Below, one piece after another: positions 1 to 10,647 of a stretch of 64,000 nt of DNA. Both the position numbers and the translations under genes were made by a program. The first letter of the stretch is position 1. Each line of letters opens with the position of its first letter. The notes under the pieces were generated by a model that made no database searches, had not been told where the DNA came from, and saw only the letters and a program-made list of their open reading frames with translations. The stretch comes from Bryoerythrophyllum caledonicum (Eukaryota > Streptophyta > Bryopsida > Pottiales > Pottiaceae). The stretch covers positions 5,988,168-6,052,167 of the forward strand of contig OZ020522.1 of NCBI GenBank assembly GCA_963971425.1, given 5' to 3'.

Positions 1-224
1 AAAACTCCTTGAATCCACATTATCTGTAGGTGTCACACATTGATTTAATACGCATGTACATGACTTGTATATTTCCTTTCTTCATTTCATACACGTCAAC
101 ACTAATCGGTACATTTTTCTTTTGAAGTTTACCCTAAAACATCCTGCCTAAACCATGTCAACCATTTCACTTACGAATTTTAAACCCTCAAGCCTCAACC
201 AAGGATTAATAGAGTGAAACCGAG

Positions 225-305
225 ATACCGATATATGTCGATATCGAGGTATCGAGGTATTAGCAGCAAGGAATAATGAGAGATCAAATGCAGCACGAAA
301 TTTCA
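225..305. repeat. Dispersed GATATC-type repeat, copy 1
   Basis: The block runs from CGATATATGTCGATATCGAGG through GGTATCGAGGTAT to an AGATCAAATGCAGCACGAAAT tail. The same order of words recurs at about 1752-1835, so this is a dispersed repeat and not simple sequence. No function is visible. Confidence 0.5.
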
Positions 306-432
306 AATGTCAGCAGCTAGCCATGTCGAGATATCAGCAACAACAGATATCCACAAATCAATGAGCGGAAAGAAATAACGTGATTATTTTTCGCATTCCG
401 GCGGATATCGAGATATCAAACTTGAAAGAACG

Positions 433-487
433 TTGAGCTAAAAGAGATAGCTCAACATTTCACCTCGTTGAGCTAAAAGAGATACCA
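433..487. repeat. Short tandem duplication
   Basis: The 18-bp word GTTGAGCTAAAAGAGATA occurs at about 433 and again at about 469, a 36-bp period with two copies. Confidence 0.7.
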
Positions 488-1751
488 AAATTTCCCGGTA
501 GCTTTGAATCCGAAGATTCCATTCATCAAAGGGGGTTGAATCTATGAAAGGATTACCTAGATCACGAGATACTCGAAACATGTGAGCAGGAACTTCTTGT
601 ACCATAGACGCAAGGAGTGTTATCCATATCACGACAGCACAATGGCGTTCGGCATCTACACTGGGCCCGGTCCAAGTAGCATGGAAATCCCAAAGTCTGC
701 CACGGAGAGAGGGCACCCCCTGGTAGAATTGGGAAACCAGTCTGGGTCGAGGAGTTTTACGATGTAAATATCGCGAGCTTCTATGCCAGATCTAGTGATC
801 CAGCAGACTGAAGGTATGAAGAAAGTTGCCAATTCCAAAGTAGTTGCCCCAACCATGAAGAATTGGGTTTACCAATTTGATCATCTGGTAAGGAGAGAAA
901 TCTATATTTTCAGAAAAGACATTTTTTGTTTTCCATTTCAGCGACATTATTATATTAGGATTAGGATACACGTAGAGGCCTCCACGAGTGAAATTCTTTC
1001 CCACCTTCCATGAGGAAGTGATTTGGCTATAAGAGCGAGCCCTATCGATATTATGGAATATGAAGCTGAGAAAATGAATTCTCTCTCCGATCTTCGACGG
1101 GAATATGCGGGTTTTTTCTGACGACAATTGAAGGCCGCGATTTCTGATGGTATTTATGGTTCTACATTTTTCTTAGCCACAAGGTTTCATAAATTTCATG
1201 TTATTATAGGTACCATTTTCCTAATAATATGCGCTATTTGTCAATAGCTAGGGCATTTTACCCAAACGCATCACTTTGGCTTCGAAGCAACTGCTTGGTA
1301 CCGGCATTTTGTTGACGTGGTTTGGTTATTCCTATTCGTATCCATTTATTAAATTATTGGTGGGGAGGTAATCAAAACAAGGAGAAAAAATCTGAAATAG
1401 TTTTTTTACCAACCTAATAATATCTTACTTAAAGATAGAACTTCATTTAGTCTGCTTTCTTTTCCAAGAACTGGACTTGTAATGATGGTGGTATTCGTGA
1501 TCAATTCTGGCAATTCTAATATGGATCTTAGTACTTTTTAGAAGGAAGGTATCCATATACGGGTGATGCCACGAGGCAACTATTTTGATAGTTGGTAATG
1601 ACGAGGCTGACGAAGCCAAATGACGTAGCTGCTGAACGACAGCATTCACCAATTAGACTCGCCCCACGATTTAATAGATACTGAGTAGTAGCATCAAGGT
1701 CTAAACCGAATTGAGCAAAAGCGGCTCAACATACGGGAATCGCCATCTGGA

Positions 1752-1835
1752 GATATGTCGATATTGAGGTATCGAGATGTCAACAGGTTTACATACTCAG
1801 AGATCCAATGCAGAAACGAAATCGAGATATGAGCA
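1752..1835. repeat. Dispersed GATATC-type repeat, copy 2
   Basis: Diverged copy of the block at 225-305: GATATGTCGATATTGAGG, GTATCGAGATGTC, then AGATCCAATGCAGAAACGAAAT and AGATATGAGCAGCAACA. It lies just downstream of the Ulp1-domain reading frame. Confidence 0.5.
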
Positions 1836-1959
1836 GCAACAAATTTACATTACAATTTACAAGTGAGTTTACATATCCGGCATGTTCATGGGTGCCGCTA
1901 AAAACGATGCCCGGAAGAACGGAAAAGGAAAATGGGCCCTATTTGCATCATTAAAAATC

Positions 1960-2997
1960 CTAAGCTGCCGGGATCTTTCTCTTTAGGAGAGCCAATAACG
2001 CCCTCCGGTTCCGCACTCTTTGCAACTTGTGCTCGTTGTTGCCCTCCGGCGGCACATCATCTGGTCGCTCGACGGAGAACTGGTGAAGGGGTCGCATTTT
2101 GACGAGGCAGGCGGATATGCCGTAGTCCCACTTGTCGCCTGCCACTTGCTTAGCATGTCCGCGTGTTGGATCGATCAAAATGTCTCCCCCATCCCACGCC
2201 CTCACCGAGTCTTCCTCCTTATTGGACATATGCGCTGCCTTATACTTCCCGTCGCGGCAAATGAGCTCCCGCCACAGGCGCTCCAGGAACCAGATTTTCA
2301 AGAGCTTTCCGCCCTTTGGAAACCAGGTAGGCGGCACCGGGGGATCCTTCTGATGAGCGTCCCCCCGATGACAGAGGTATTGCCAGAACATGAAGCACAT
2401 GGCGTACCCGCACTCCCAGTTGTTTGGGATGTCCGGACACGGGATGCGTTTAACCTCGCGACAGACCAGCTTCCACCACTCCGGCTTCCCTGCTCCCAAG
2501 CCGAGCGTCGCGGCAAAGGCAATGTGGAGGAGTTGGGCGAAATCGTCGCTCCACATGTTGTCGTGCAGGTACATCGACGTACCGACCTGGTACGTCTCCT
2601 CTCTTCCGATGATGAACAGCGTCCAGTGCCTGTGATCGATGTAGGGCACAATGGCCGTGTCTTGCACCTCGAAGCCATTCCAAAGCCATTTGAGCCCGAA
2701 ACTCCCCAGCCACTCCCAGCTCGGGTCATTTGCCGCCTCCTTTAGGGCCTCGGCCATGCAAAGCTGCGCATTAGACGACACGGCGTGGTATCGCCTCCTC
2801 ACTCGGTCGGGCGAGCGCAACACGAGGTGCCTGAGGAGGAAGTTTAAGAATTGGTCCTCCATCTCGCGACTCACCTCGAGTACGGACTTCCAGCTGAACT
2901 CATCGAGGGCAATTGCGGAAACCGTACGCGGGTCCCCGTCGAAGAAGAGGACGTGCTCCCCCATTTCGGAGGCGGGGCGCTCTCTATCCCTGTGCAT
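1960..2997 (-). CDS. Ulp1-like (C48) cysteine protease domain exon
   Basis: The 345-codon minus-strand frame resembles the catalytic domain of Ulp1/SENP proteases, which cleave SUMO-like modifiers. Visible motifs are HRHWTLFII (His124), YLHDNMW (Asp146) and NNWECGYAMC (Cys196), matching the family His-Asp-Cys order. The usual oxyanion Gln before the Cys is not evident. The ATG at 2997 may not be the real start: a splice acceptor (GTATGCACAG) lies just inside, so this is probably the last exon of the gene continuing from 3134-5888. Ulp1 domains are often captured by plant and fungal DNA transposons (established knowledge), but no terminal repeats were found here. It could equally be a host gene. 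Confidence 0.6.
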   Translation of the reverse strand: MHRDRERPASEMGEHVLFFDGDPRTVSAIALDEFSWKSVLEVSREMEDQFLNFLLRHLVLRSPDRVRRRYHAVSSNAQLCMAEALKEAANDPSWEWLGSFGLKWLWNGFEVQDTAIVPYIDHRHWTLFIIGREETYQVGTSMYLHDNMWSDDFAQLLHIAFAATLGLGAGKPEWWKLVCREVKRIPCPDIPNNWECGYAMCFMFWQYLCHRGDAHQKDPPVPPTWFPKGGKLLKIWFLERLWRELICRDGKYKAAHMSNKEEDSVRAWDGGDILIDPTRGHAKQVAGDKWDYGISACLVKMRPLHQFSVERPDDVPPEGNNEHKLQRVRNRRALLALLKRKIPAA

Positions 2998-3133
2998 ACA
3001 ACGAAGTCGACCACGTTAGTGGCCCGACCGTGCGGTCTCCAAATCGGAATCCTAAATCGCACACGGATCGATATCTCGGTGTCGGCAGGTAGAGGTATTC
3101 AGGGATCAAATAGCAGTTCAAGAGTTGGAGTTA

Positions 3134-4138
3134 TCAAGGAATGCACCATGTGTTGAAGATGACGGTGGGAAAGTCGAGCACGGCCAGGAGCTCTTTCCAG
3201 GACAGCTTTGCCTCATAAACCGACTCGGCAAGGTCGATGCTAAACCCAGGTGCGTGCTCCGTCGTCGGTGGAATTTCGCCGCCCTTCTTGACGCGAAAGA
3301 TGTCCTTGCGCGCGGGGTCATTTGCACGCCTAAGAGCGCGATAGTTGAGCTGCCACACCATCGCTGTACCGTCCCACGACGAACTCACATCGGCAATATC
3401 TACGGTACGATCCTCTAAGCTTAGGTTCGAACCGGATGCGGTATCGTTCTGGACGTCGACGCCCCCTTGTTCCTGCCCCTCTGCACCCGACTGCTCTATC
3501 CGCAGCCCCTGGTTAGCGCCCGCCACGACCATTGTTCCTTGCGCGGGGAGTAGATTCGCCCTATTCACGTAGTCAGGTCCAAAAAGTCCAAAATTGGCTT
3601 CCCCTGTGGACGGCCGCGGGACATGAACAATCTCGGCGGTGGCTAAGCGCTCACTTGCGACTGTGCTGAGGGTGTCCTTGATGGCGACCCCGATGCCTTC
3701 CCCGTGCCCGCCTCGCGGAATCCACTGCAAGTCAAGATCTTCCCGCCGCCGAAGCGCTCTCCGGAGGTCACTCTCCCAATCATCCAGGCTGAGTGCGTTT
3801 TGTTTATCCCTGACCTACCACACGCGGCGTAGGGCAGGGGCGTCGGTGGCAGCGATATCTTCAAGGGTCCTCGCCTGAATAGCGTGCACCCACGGCAGAA
3901 GCGCGGTGCGCTCGCCTTTTTCAAGTGCGAGCCTGGCCGCGTCCTGGGGTTCTTCGCTGGTCCAGTCCATCGCGCTGTCTGCGAAGAGGAGCTGCCCCAG
4001 GGCTTCATAGATGAGCATGTCGGTGCAAAAACCCCTCGACTGCTCTGCCCACGACCGGATGCCATCGGCGCTGGCTCCGTGATGTACATCGGTTAAACTG
4101 CGGGTCACAGAAGTTGCTGTCAATGCCAGCAGTGACAT
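3134..4138 (-). pseudogene. Middle part of the Ulp1-associated gene, interrupted by an in-frame stop
   Basis: Two minus-strand frames (4138-3815 and 3730-3134, the latter open upstream to about 3800) are in the same phase. They are separated only by a TAG at about 3815. Read through that stop, the protein is continuous and hydrophilic (VW-stop-VRDKQN then SLDDWESDL). Alternatively a GT...AG stretch of exactly 30 nt at 3818-3789 could be removed, keeping the frame, but that is far below normal intron length. No domain is recognised. A likely donor at the 3' end (ACACATG|GTGCATT, near 3150) could join to the acceptor at about 2987 ahead of the Ulp1 domain. Confidence 0.4.
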
Positions 4139-4298
4139 CGACAGGAAGCACTGCTGGGACGAGGACTTCGTTCCAGACGATCACCTAGGGAATCCGAAAC
4201 AAGACCGAGGACATCTGAGGAGAGGCTTACCTGACATTATCGAGCCCGCTACAGACCATGTGAACTCGGAGCAGCCTGGCCTCCATGGGGGATGCGAC

Positions 4299-5888
4299 TC
4301 AAGGTGTCCTCGACGCTCCGATCGCCTGGACGACCCTCCCGGCCTCCTCTTCCGTGTGATCCCATGGCATCGGCGGCAGCCGGGGCCGCAAGTACGGGTT
4401 TTCGACGCACAGTTCACAGAGGGGGTGCCAGCCCCAGTTGCCGCACTCGATCTCCTTTCCCCTCGTTAGGTCCCATTCAGCGAGGAGTATATGCATTTTA
4501 TTCTCCCGGCGTTTGTTCACCTCGCGTTGCGTCTGAGTGTCGTTCTCGAATGTCCTCCACGCCCTTTCGTTGTCGTAGTACTCCGCGGTGGGAGCCACGT
4601 ACCTGGTGCGCATGTCGCCCCCCGCGTCCGCTGATAGCTTCTGCAGCTCCTCCGTCAAACGCACGACGTCCAGGAAGACCTCCTTGGCGCACCCTAAATC
4701 CTGGAAGGAAAAAAGACGACACAAAAGGGGTGAGTAGGAGTTCCAGCGAACCCCCCCCAAACCATCGAAACGGGACGGGGGATGTCGGGACGGGTATAGA
4801 GTTGAGGGGCATTGGGTGCGTACCGGGTCCTTGTTGCACTTCAATGTGAAACGCCCGAGTGCAGAACAGACCAAGAGTTCCCGCTCCGAATTGGCGACGA
4901 ACGCCCTAAACTTTGAAGACAAAGTATCGCTATCCCAGTCCCCTTGAGGCGACGGCAGGAGACCCGACCTGATGAGCAAGGCCAACGGAGTTTCGGCCAC
5001 CTTTCGGGACGGCTTAGAAACTGTGCGACTCGGTTCCTCCGCCTCCACTTGCGCCCGAAACCTTTCCTCGACCGCCCGCCTCTCCTCGCGAAACGCTGTC
5101 GTTGGCGTCTGCGCACCCTGGGCATTGTCCCAAATGTTCGTCGTCGGCGTGGAGGGGCTCTTCGACAATGTGGCATCGGAATCCTTCATTGCATCGGTGG
5201 ATTTCTGCGGCACAGATCCTGGGGTACCGGCCGCGATGTTCAGTTGATGTGCGTCCGGTCTCAACGACTCGACTTCGGTGTCGCCGGCAGTGTTCCTCTT
5301 CTTCTTGCGAGATTCTCCTTCATGTGCAGCATTTGGAGACACGTCCTTACGATCCCGGCTATGTTTGTTGCGGCCCGATTCTGTGACGTTGCCTGAGCCC
5401 CTGAGTGGCCTCGAATTGACCCTCCGACGTGGTGGCGCAACAAGGGTGAGAAGCCGTACGGTACTCGGTGGCATGGAGTTGGACTCATTGTACGCGTTGA
5501 CGATGTCAACGACGACCTTATCCGCCTGCATCTCCTCCAGCGTGTGGTCGGTGAGGAGGTTCGGGTACATCTTCAGCCGGATGCATAATCCATCGGCGTC
5601 GGAGTGCTCCTCGCAGCCCTGGAATCGGTGGGTGTTGAGTCGGAGAAACTGCTTCTGACCGTTGCAATACCGGCAGACGAACAAGCCGTTCCCAATTTTG
5701 AACTCATTCTGCCCTTCGATCATCAACTCCCTGTACTCGGTTTGCGTGTAGTACTCCACGTAATGTCTGCTCTCCCACTTGTGGACTTCTCGCACATGGC
5801 CGCTGGGAGACATCTCTATATCCCTCCACCCCCGCTCCCCCATGGTACGCTGCTTCGTATGGGCTGTGGACCTGCAATGAGCACACAT
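4299..5888 (-). CDS. N-terminal exons with a Cys/His finger
   Basis: This 529-codon frame probably contains a 123-nt in-phase intron (4823-4701, GTACGC...TTCCTTCCAG). The spliced product reads CNKDP|DLGCAKEVF. Near the N-terminus is a zinc-finger-like cluster: C72-x2-C75-x11-H87-x4-C92-x2-H95. The middle is basic and Ser/Thr/Pro-rich, suggesting a disordered nuclear protein. The first codons look like intron sequence ending CATTGCAG, so the exon may begin near 5871 and the real start lies upstream or at the internal ATG near 5843. The link to the frame at 4138 is not resolved: a donor (GTCAG|GTAAGCC, near 4227) and an acceptor (TTCCCTAG|G, near 4188) exist, but the phase does not fit cleanly. 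Function unknown. Confidence 0.45.
   Translation of the reverse strand: MCAHCRSTAHTKQRTMGERGWRDIEMSPSGHVREVHKWESRHYVEYYTQTEYRELMIEGQNEFKIGNGLFVCRYCNGQKQFLRLNTHRFQGCEEHSDADGLCIRLKMYPNLLTDHTLEEMQADKVVVDIVNAYNESNSMPPSTVRLLTLVAPPRRRVNSRPLRGSGNVTESGRNKHSRDRKDVSPNAAHEGESRKKKRNTAGDTEVESLRPDAHQLNIAAGTPGSVPQKSTDAMKDSDATLSKSPSTPTTNIWDNAQGAQTPTTAFREERRAVEERFRAQVEAEEPSRTVSKPSRKVAETPLALLIRSGLLPSPQGDWDSDTLSSKFRAFVANSERELLVCSALGRFTLKCNKDPVRTQCPSTLYPSRHPPSRFDGLGGVRWNSYSPLLCRLFSFQDLGCAKEVFLDVVRLTEELQKLSADAGGDMRTRYVAPTAEYYDNERAWRTFENDTQTQREVNKRRENKMHILLAEWDLTRGKEIECGNWGWHPLCELCVENPYLRPRLPPMPWDHTEEEAGRVVQAIGASRTP
4701..4823 (-). other. Predicted intron
   Basis: On the minus strand it starts GTACGCACC and ends TTTTTTCCTTCCAG, with a strong pyrimidine tract. 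Its length of 123 nt (3 x 41) explains why the frame stays open through it. Confidence 0.6.
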
Positions 5889-8639
5889 AGTCTGTCAGGT
5901 CACCCTCGAGACCCAAAGTTGCAGACCGCCTTCCGAAACGGTATTCCCAAGATCGTTATTGTTCATGAGCACCTCAAAGCTTACTGCAAGAGCCCATGTA
6001 AAAGATCGACGGACACCCTAAACCGAACCAAAATATGACAGCAGAGCGAAACGGCCCTCCCGTGAGGAGAAGACAATACGGACCTAAACCGAAACCCTGG
6101 GGTCCGAGTCAGGTTCGGAAACACACTACGAAGAAAAAAGGTTCCTGTGCTTGTCAAAATGTATAGGGACGTGTTTCTATACACCCCGAACCCGACAAGA
6201 GGAGGACCAGAGCAACCGAAACTACAAAGGAATTTGAACTGCCGTTTTCACGAAGCACAAATTTGTGTATACCTGGGTCATGTAGAAATGCGAGCTATTC
6301 AATGTCGGACATCCAGTAATGATGATTTTCAAGTGAATTGCTAAGATTTAACATCTCCCTAAACTCGAAGGTTCCTCCTACAGTCTCGATTTCTCAGCAA
6401 GAAATATCCCGATACCCAAGCATGAGATATCACGATATTCCTCGAGTTCAGAAACTAAATTTCGAAGCGCCTTACTGCTCACGAGGACCTAAGCGCAGCC
6501 TGCGATACCTCATGGAAAAGAGAGACACACAAACTTCAATTGAAAACATCACAGCATAGCGGATTGCAAGGGCCGTGATGGAAAGAGAACAGGGAGGAGC
6601 TCGGAAACCCTGGGGCCGAAGTCAGGTTTCGTGTACATGGTATGAAAACAAAAGCTTCCCGTGCCTGTCAAAACGTACAGGGAATTTTTTTTTGGCATCC
6701 CCAACCTGCGATGCACCCGAATCCAACAAGAGGAGGAGCGGAGCGATCGGGACCCTTAAAACCCGGGCGATGCGTCGCACCCTAAAAACCACTGCGGTAA
6801 CAGTGCGGGCTCGACGGGTATGAGCACAGACAGCCCTTACAGCCCTAAACTGCAAACAACAGATGGAGATGGTGAGCCGACGTACCACAACGTGGAGGCC
6901 GCGACCGCAAGCAACTCTAGACCCTCGGTCTCTATCTGCGCGCTCGAAGCCGCTGCGCCGTGATCACAAGGCCTCTTCCTCCGCCCTCCGGAGGAAGTCG
7001 CCGCGCCGTGATCACGAGACCTCCTCCTTCGCCCTGTGCTCCTGTCCGATGTGCGCCCGCTTGCGGGGACCTCCCCGAGCGCCACAGCGAGCAAGGTGGA
7101 GGCTTTAATTCGATAGCAAAGCAAACCACATGACGCCAAGCGCGGGGACGACGAAGAAGCCAAGCAAAAGGAGGCATACCCATTTTGCAGGGAGGAGGAC
7201 CTTGAGCGTGTCGGGCAATCAATTGCCCGAGCTGGAGGACAATCACTAGCCCCCCCGAGGCGGCGCTAAGATGGGCCTAAATCCACATAATTATGGGTCT
7301 GAGGATCGAAAAGACGTCTCGCAACGTGTGCCGGCATGGGAGCTGGGAGGAGACGTTCTGAGGAGACGTTCGGGTGAGATGATGGTGTGCGCGGTTTTGG
7401 GTGCCACATCATGGACTTATCCAGTCTCCGGTTAAGATTCCCCAGTCTAGGTTAGGGCTCGTGAAGCTGCAATGGAAATCGATGGAACCAGCTACTTTGG
7501 TTTTTCAGTTATGAAATTAAGAAGCGAAAATGGATAAAATCACATACCAGAATACTTTTCATGAATTGACGGAGTTGGAATGGGAATAAAGAAATTTCTT
7601 ACCAGCAAACATGGGTTTAGGGGTTATGACGTTGGAACCCCTATAGATCACAGTCTGCGCGGTTTTGGGTGCCACTCATTATGGATTCATAGCATGCATC
7701 ATTGCTATGTGGAAACACATTTAAAGATCAAGGGACCTCAAAGCCCTGAATCCCCAAAACGCAATTTATTGTAGCGCAATGGATCCCGAAAAGCAGTCCG
7801 ATGGTTTGACAAGGGGCATTTAAATTTCAGAGGTGTGCAATTGTTTTACGAGTCTAACCCAATTAGAATTATAGTTTTTCGATTGAAACTGTAATTTCTG
7901 TGAGTTCTTGGAGTAAAGAGCTTGAAATTACAAAACGCAGGACGCTAAATCCACTATTCGAAAGGCTACGAAACAGGCTGCAGGGAAACAATTTTTTTTT
8001 TCAATTTTTATTTTTTTTCAATTTCTGAGTAAATATTTGGTTTCAGAGACCCCAATTTAGCTACGTTGGACCAAGACACAACCAAATAACCCAAAAAAAC
8101 ATATACCCCAAAACCCTATCAGTCCCTAGTTTTAGCCTTTCGAATCGAGTATTTAGCGTCCTGTTTACAAAACTGTCTCTAGACTACAGTCATAAATGCT
8201 CTGTCAACAACCCTAAACCGGCCTTCTATTTATCTATTAGCACTTAACAATCCACCAATCAAGGACTGACACGTTATCCAAGTGCACATTAATGCTAGAA
8301 TCTTATCTGCTTCTGTCAGAGCCCTACATGGTTCTTTGACAGACCTGGATGGGGCGATGAGCACATTTGGGACCAAACACTAGGCCACGGAATTGAGAAG
8401 GTGACGGTGAAGGGCAAATCTACCTTATCTCTTGCTGGTGAAATGTCGAATTGTCTCAGTTGCCTTCCCGTTCAAGAGTATTACTGGAATTGATTGCACG
8501 AACTTTCTCCAGTGGACGAATCTTCGCCATGAACTAGGGTAGCTGCCTTTAACATGCAGCGAACATGTGATCAAAGAAACTTCAACAATCATCTCGTCGT
8601 GAAGAAGCGAATGTAGAGTCTGTTCACATAGCAAGAATC
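5889..8639. other. Non-coding interval
   Basis: No gene is supported. A GC-rich part (about 6700-7260) contains a 50-bp direct duplication around GCCGTGATCAC (6956 and 7006). A 22-bp phrase, TGCGCGGTTTTGGGTGCCAC, occurs at about 7388 and 7656. GATATC-type words appear at 6390-6440. The rest is unremarkable AT-leaning sequence. Confidence 0.4.
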
Positions 8640-10060
8640 TTCACATGGTCCGATATCTCTTGCTCCATATCTCCCGATATCTCGTGCTCCACATTTCCCG
8701 ATATCTCTTGATCCATATCTCCCCGATATATTTAGTTGGTGAAGTCCTGATATCTCTTGCAGGTGAAATCTCAATATCTCTTGCTGCAATTCATCTTCCA
8801 ATATCCATTGCTGTTTGACCTATCTCAATACGTTCATTTTGACGTACCTCGATATGGATGTATCTTGATACGTCAATGTTGCCGTATACACCCATTTTTG
8901 TATATTGTCTGATCTTGACATTTCGAATTTCTTGGTATTTGTTGCTTGATATCTTTGGACATCTCCCAATATCTCCCGATACTTCTTGATATGACACAAT
9001 ATCATTAGATCTCATGGTACCTTTTGCAAGAAATCTCTTGCTTGATATCTTCTGACATCTCTTGCTCGGTATCTTGTGACATCTCTCGGTCGATATATCT
9101 TGGTGAATAGCTCCCGATATCTCATGCTCTGGATCTCTCTTCATCTCTTACTCGCTATCTCCCAATACCTCTTGCTTGATATCTCCCAATACCTCTTGCT
9201 TGATATCTCACGATACCTCTTTCTCGATATCTCCCAGTACCTCTTATACAATATCTCCCGATATCCCAAGGTGTTTATTGCTCTGGATCTGTTGAAATCA
9301 CTTGCTCGATAACTCACGACATCTCTTGCTCAATATCTCTTCGATGATTCCCAATATCTCTTGTTGATGCCCCTCGATTTCAAATCTACCATTACCTCTT
9401 GCTGGTGAAGTCTTGATGTCTCTCGATATTTCTTAATCGATATCTCCCGGTATCTCTTCATGGTGAAGTCTTGAGATCTCTTGTTGGTGAAACCTTAAAA
9501 CTCTTGCTGCAATTCATCTCCCAACAACTATTGCTGTTGGTTTAACTTAGTACGTTGATTTTGACGTATCTCGATATGGATCTATTTTTCATATGTCAAT
9601 ATTGACATATCGAGATGTAGAGTTTGTTTGATACGCCGATATCTCGACATCACTATACCTCAAAGTTAACATCTCTAAAGATCTAGATACCTGGATGTCT
9701 CAATATTGATATCATTGAAACTCTCAATATGTTTAAATATCGATATCTAGCTACCTTTATCTGGATGTAGCAAGATATCTTGAGATCAAAATGTTGACAT
9801 ATCCACATATTCCGGTACATTGTCTTGTCTTGACATATCGATATCTCTTGTTAATTTCTCTTGATATCTCTTGTTCAACATCTCCCAATACCTCTTACTT
9901 GGTATCTCCCGACATCTCCAGCTTGATATCTCACGATACCTCGTGCCCGGTATCTCCCATTCCCTTTGGTATGATGCCTCCTGATGTCCCTCGATATCGC
10001 TTGCTCGATATCTCTTAGTATCCCTTGCTCTAAATCTCTAAGTATCTTGGAGATTTAGAG
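8640..10060. repeat. Degenerate GATATC minisatellite, about 24-bp unit
   Basis: About 1.4 kb of imperfect tandem repeats. The clearest stretch (about 9166-9262) repeats a 24-bp unit of the type CTCTTGCTTGATATCTCCCAATAC. Many units contain the palindrome GATATC or TCGATATC. Orientation is mostly constant, with CTCTTGCT as the other conserved word. Small open frames across it are repeat artefacts. Confidence 0.75.
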
Positions 10061-10647
10061 AAACATATTTAGCAAGTATGGAGCTAAAATGTTCCGGGCA
10101 GCCCTCCCCCTCCACACGCGAGCCATCAGGTATAATAGTCATTCCAGCTGCGTTGCAATGTCACGGTTTACACACCTTACGGGGACTTCTGGACGGAGGT
10201 GGAACTATTTCAGGGGGACTTCCACTTGACAATGCCGTTACAACGGACTTCCTTGGTCAAAGTTGTCTCCGATTACCTTCACCGGTTGAAGCAAACTTTG
10301 GTTGCACGCGACTTCCACCTTTGCCTACTACAACATAATCCAAACAATATGCAGGGATGAGGAGCAGGGTAGATGTTTTGTATTCTCTTGAAGCGTTCAA
10401 TTTATCACAACAGGGAGTCCTAAATCACTCTAGGAAGTACTAACAATTTCTCTCTACAATACTAAGTTAGTACAATTTAGTATAGAATGTAGTACTGAAA
10501 GCACTGTGAGTCCAACCTAACGTACTACCTTTCAGTCCTATAACATTGCAGTGAATACTATGACTACAACTTCTGAGTACTAACGTTTACAAATGTGTAG
10601 TAAGGGTCATGCTTTGTGTCCCGTCTCCAGTTAAGAGGAGTACTAAG
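10061..10647. other. Non-coding, rich in AGTACT words
   Basis: Between the minisatellite and the next gene there is no convincing exon. From about 10430 the sequence is full of AGTACT/GTACT words, the same signature as the introns of the gene at 10648-14837, so it may be its 3' flank. Confidence 0.4.

Larger units (their letters stand above)
1..1959. other. Non-coding, repeat-derived left flank
   Basis: No convincing coding exon is seen on either strand; open frames are short and lack recognisable motifs. The stretch carries scattered GATATC/GGTATCGAGGTAT words, poly-A/T runs and two diverged copies of one dispersed repeat listed separately. Confidence 0.5.

Noticed and set aside
2020..2745. 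241-codon plus-strand frame opposite the Ulp1 exon
   Set aside because: Shadow of the minus-strand coding exon; no motif, and the minus strand has the protease signature.
9076..9312. 78-codon frame with repeating LLLDISQYL units
   Set aside because: It is the translation of the 24-bp minisatellite and has no independent support.
8640..10060. CRISPR-like array reading of the GATATC repeats
   Set aside because: There are no unique spacers of constant length, the repeats are degenerate and contiguous, and the sequence is eukaryotic.
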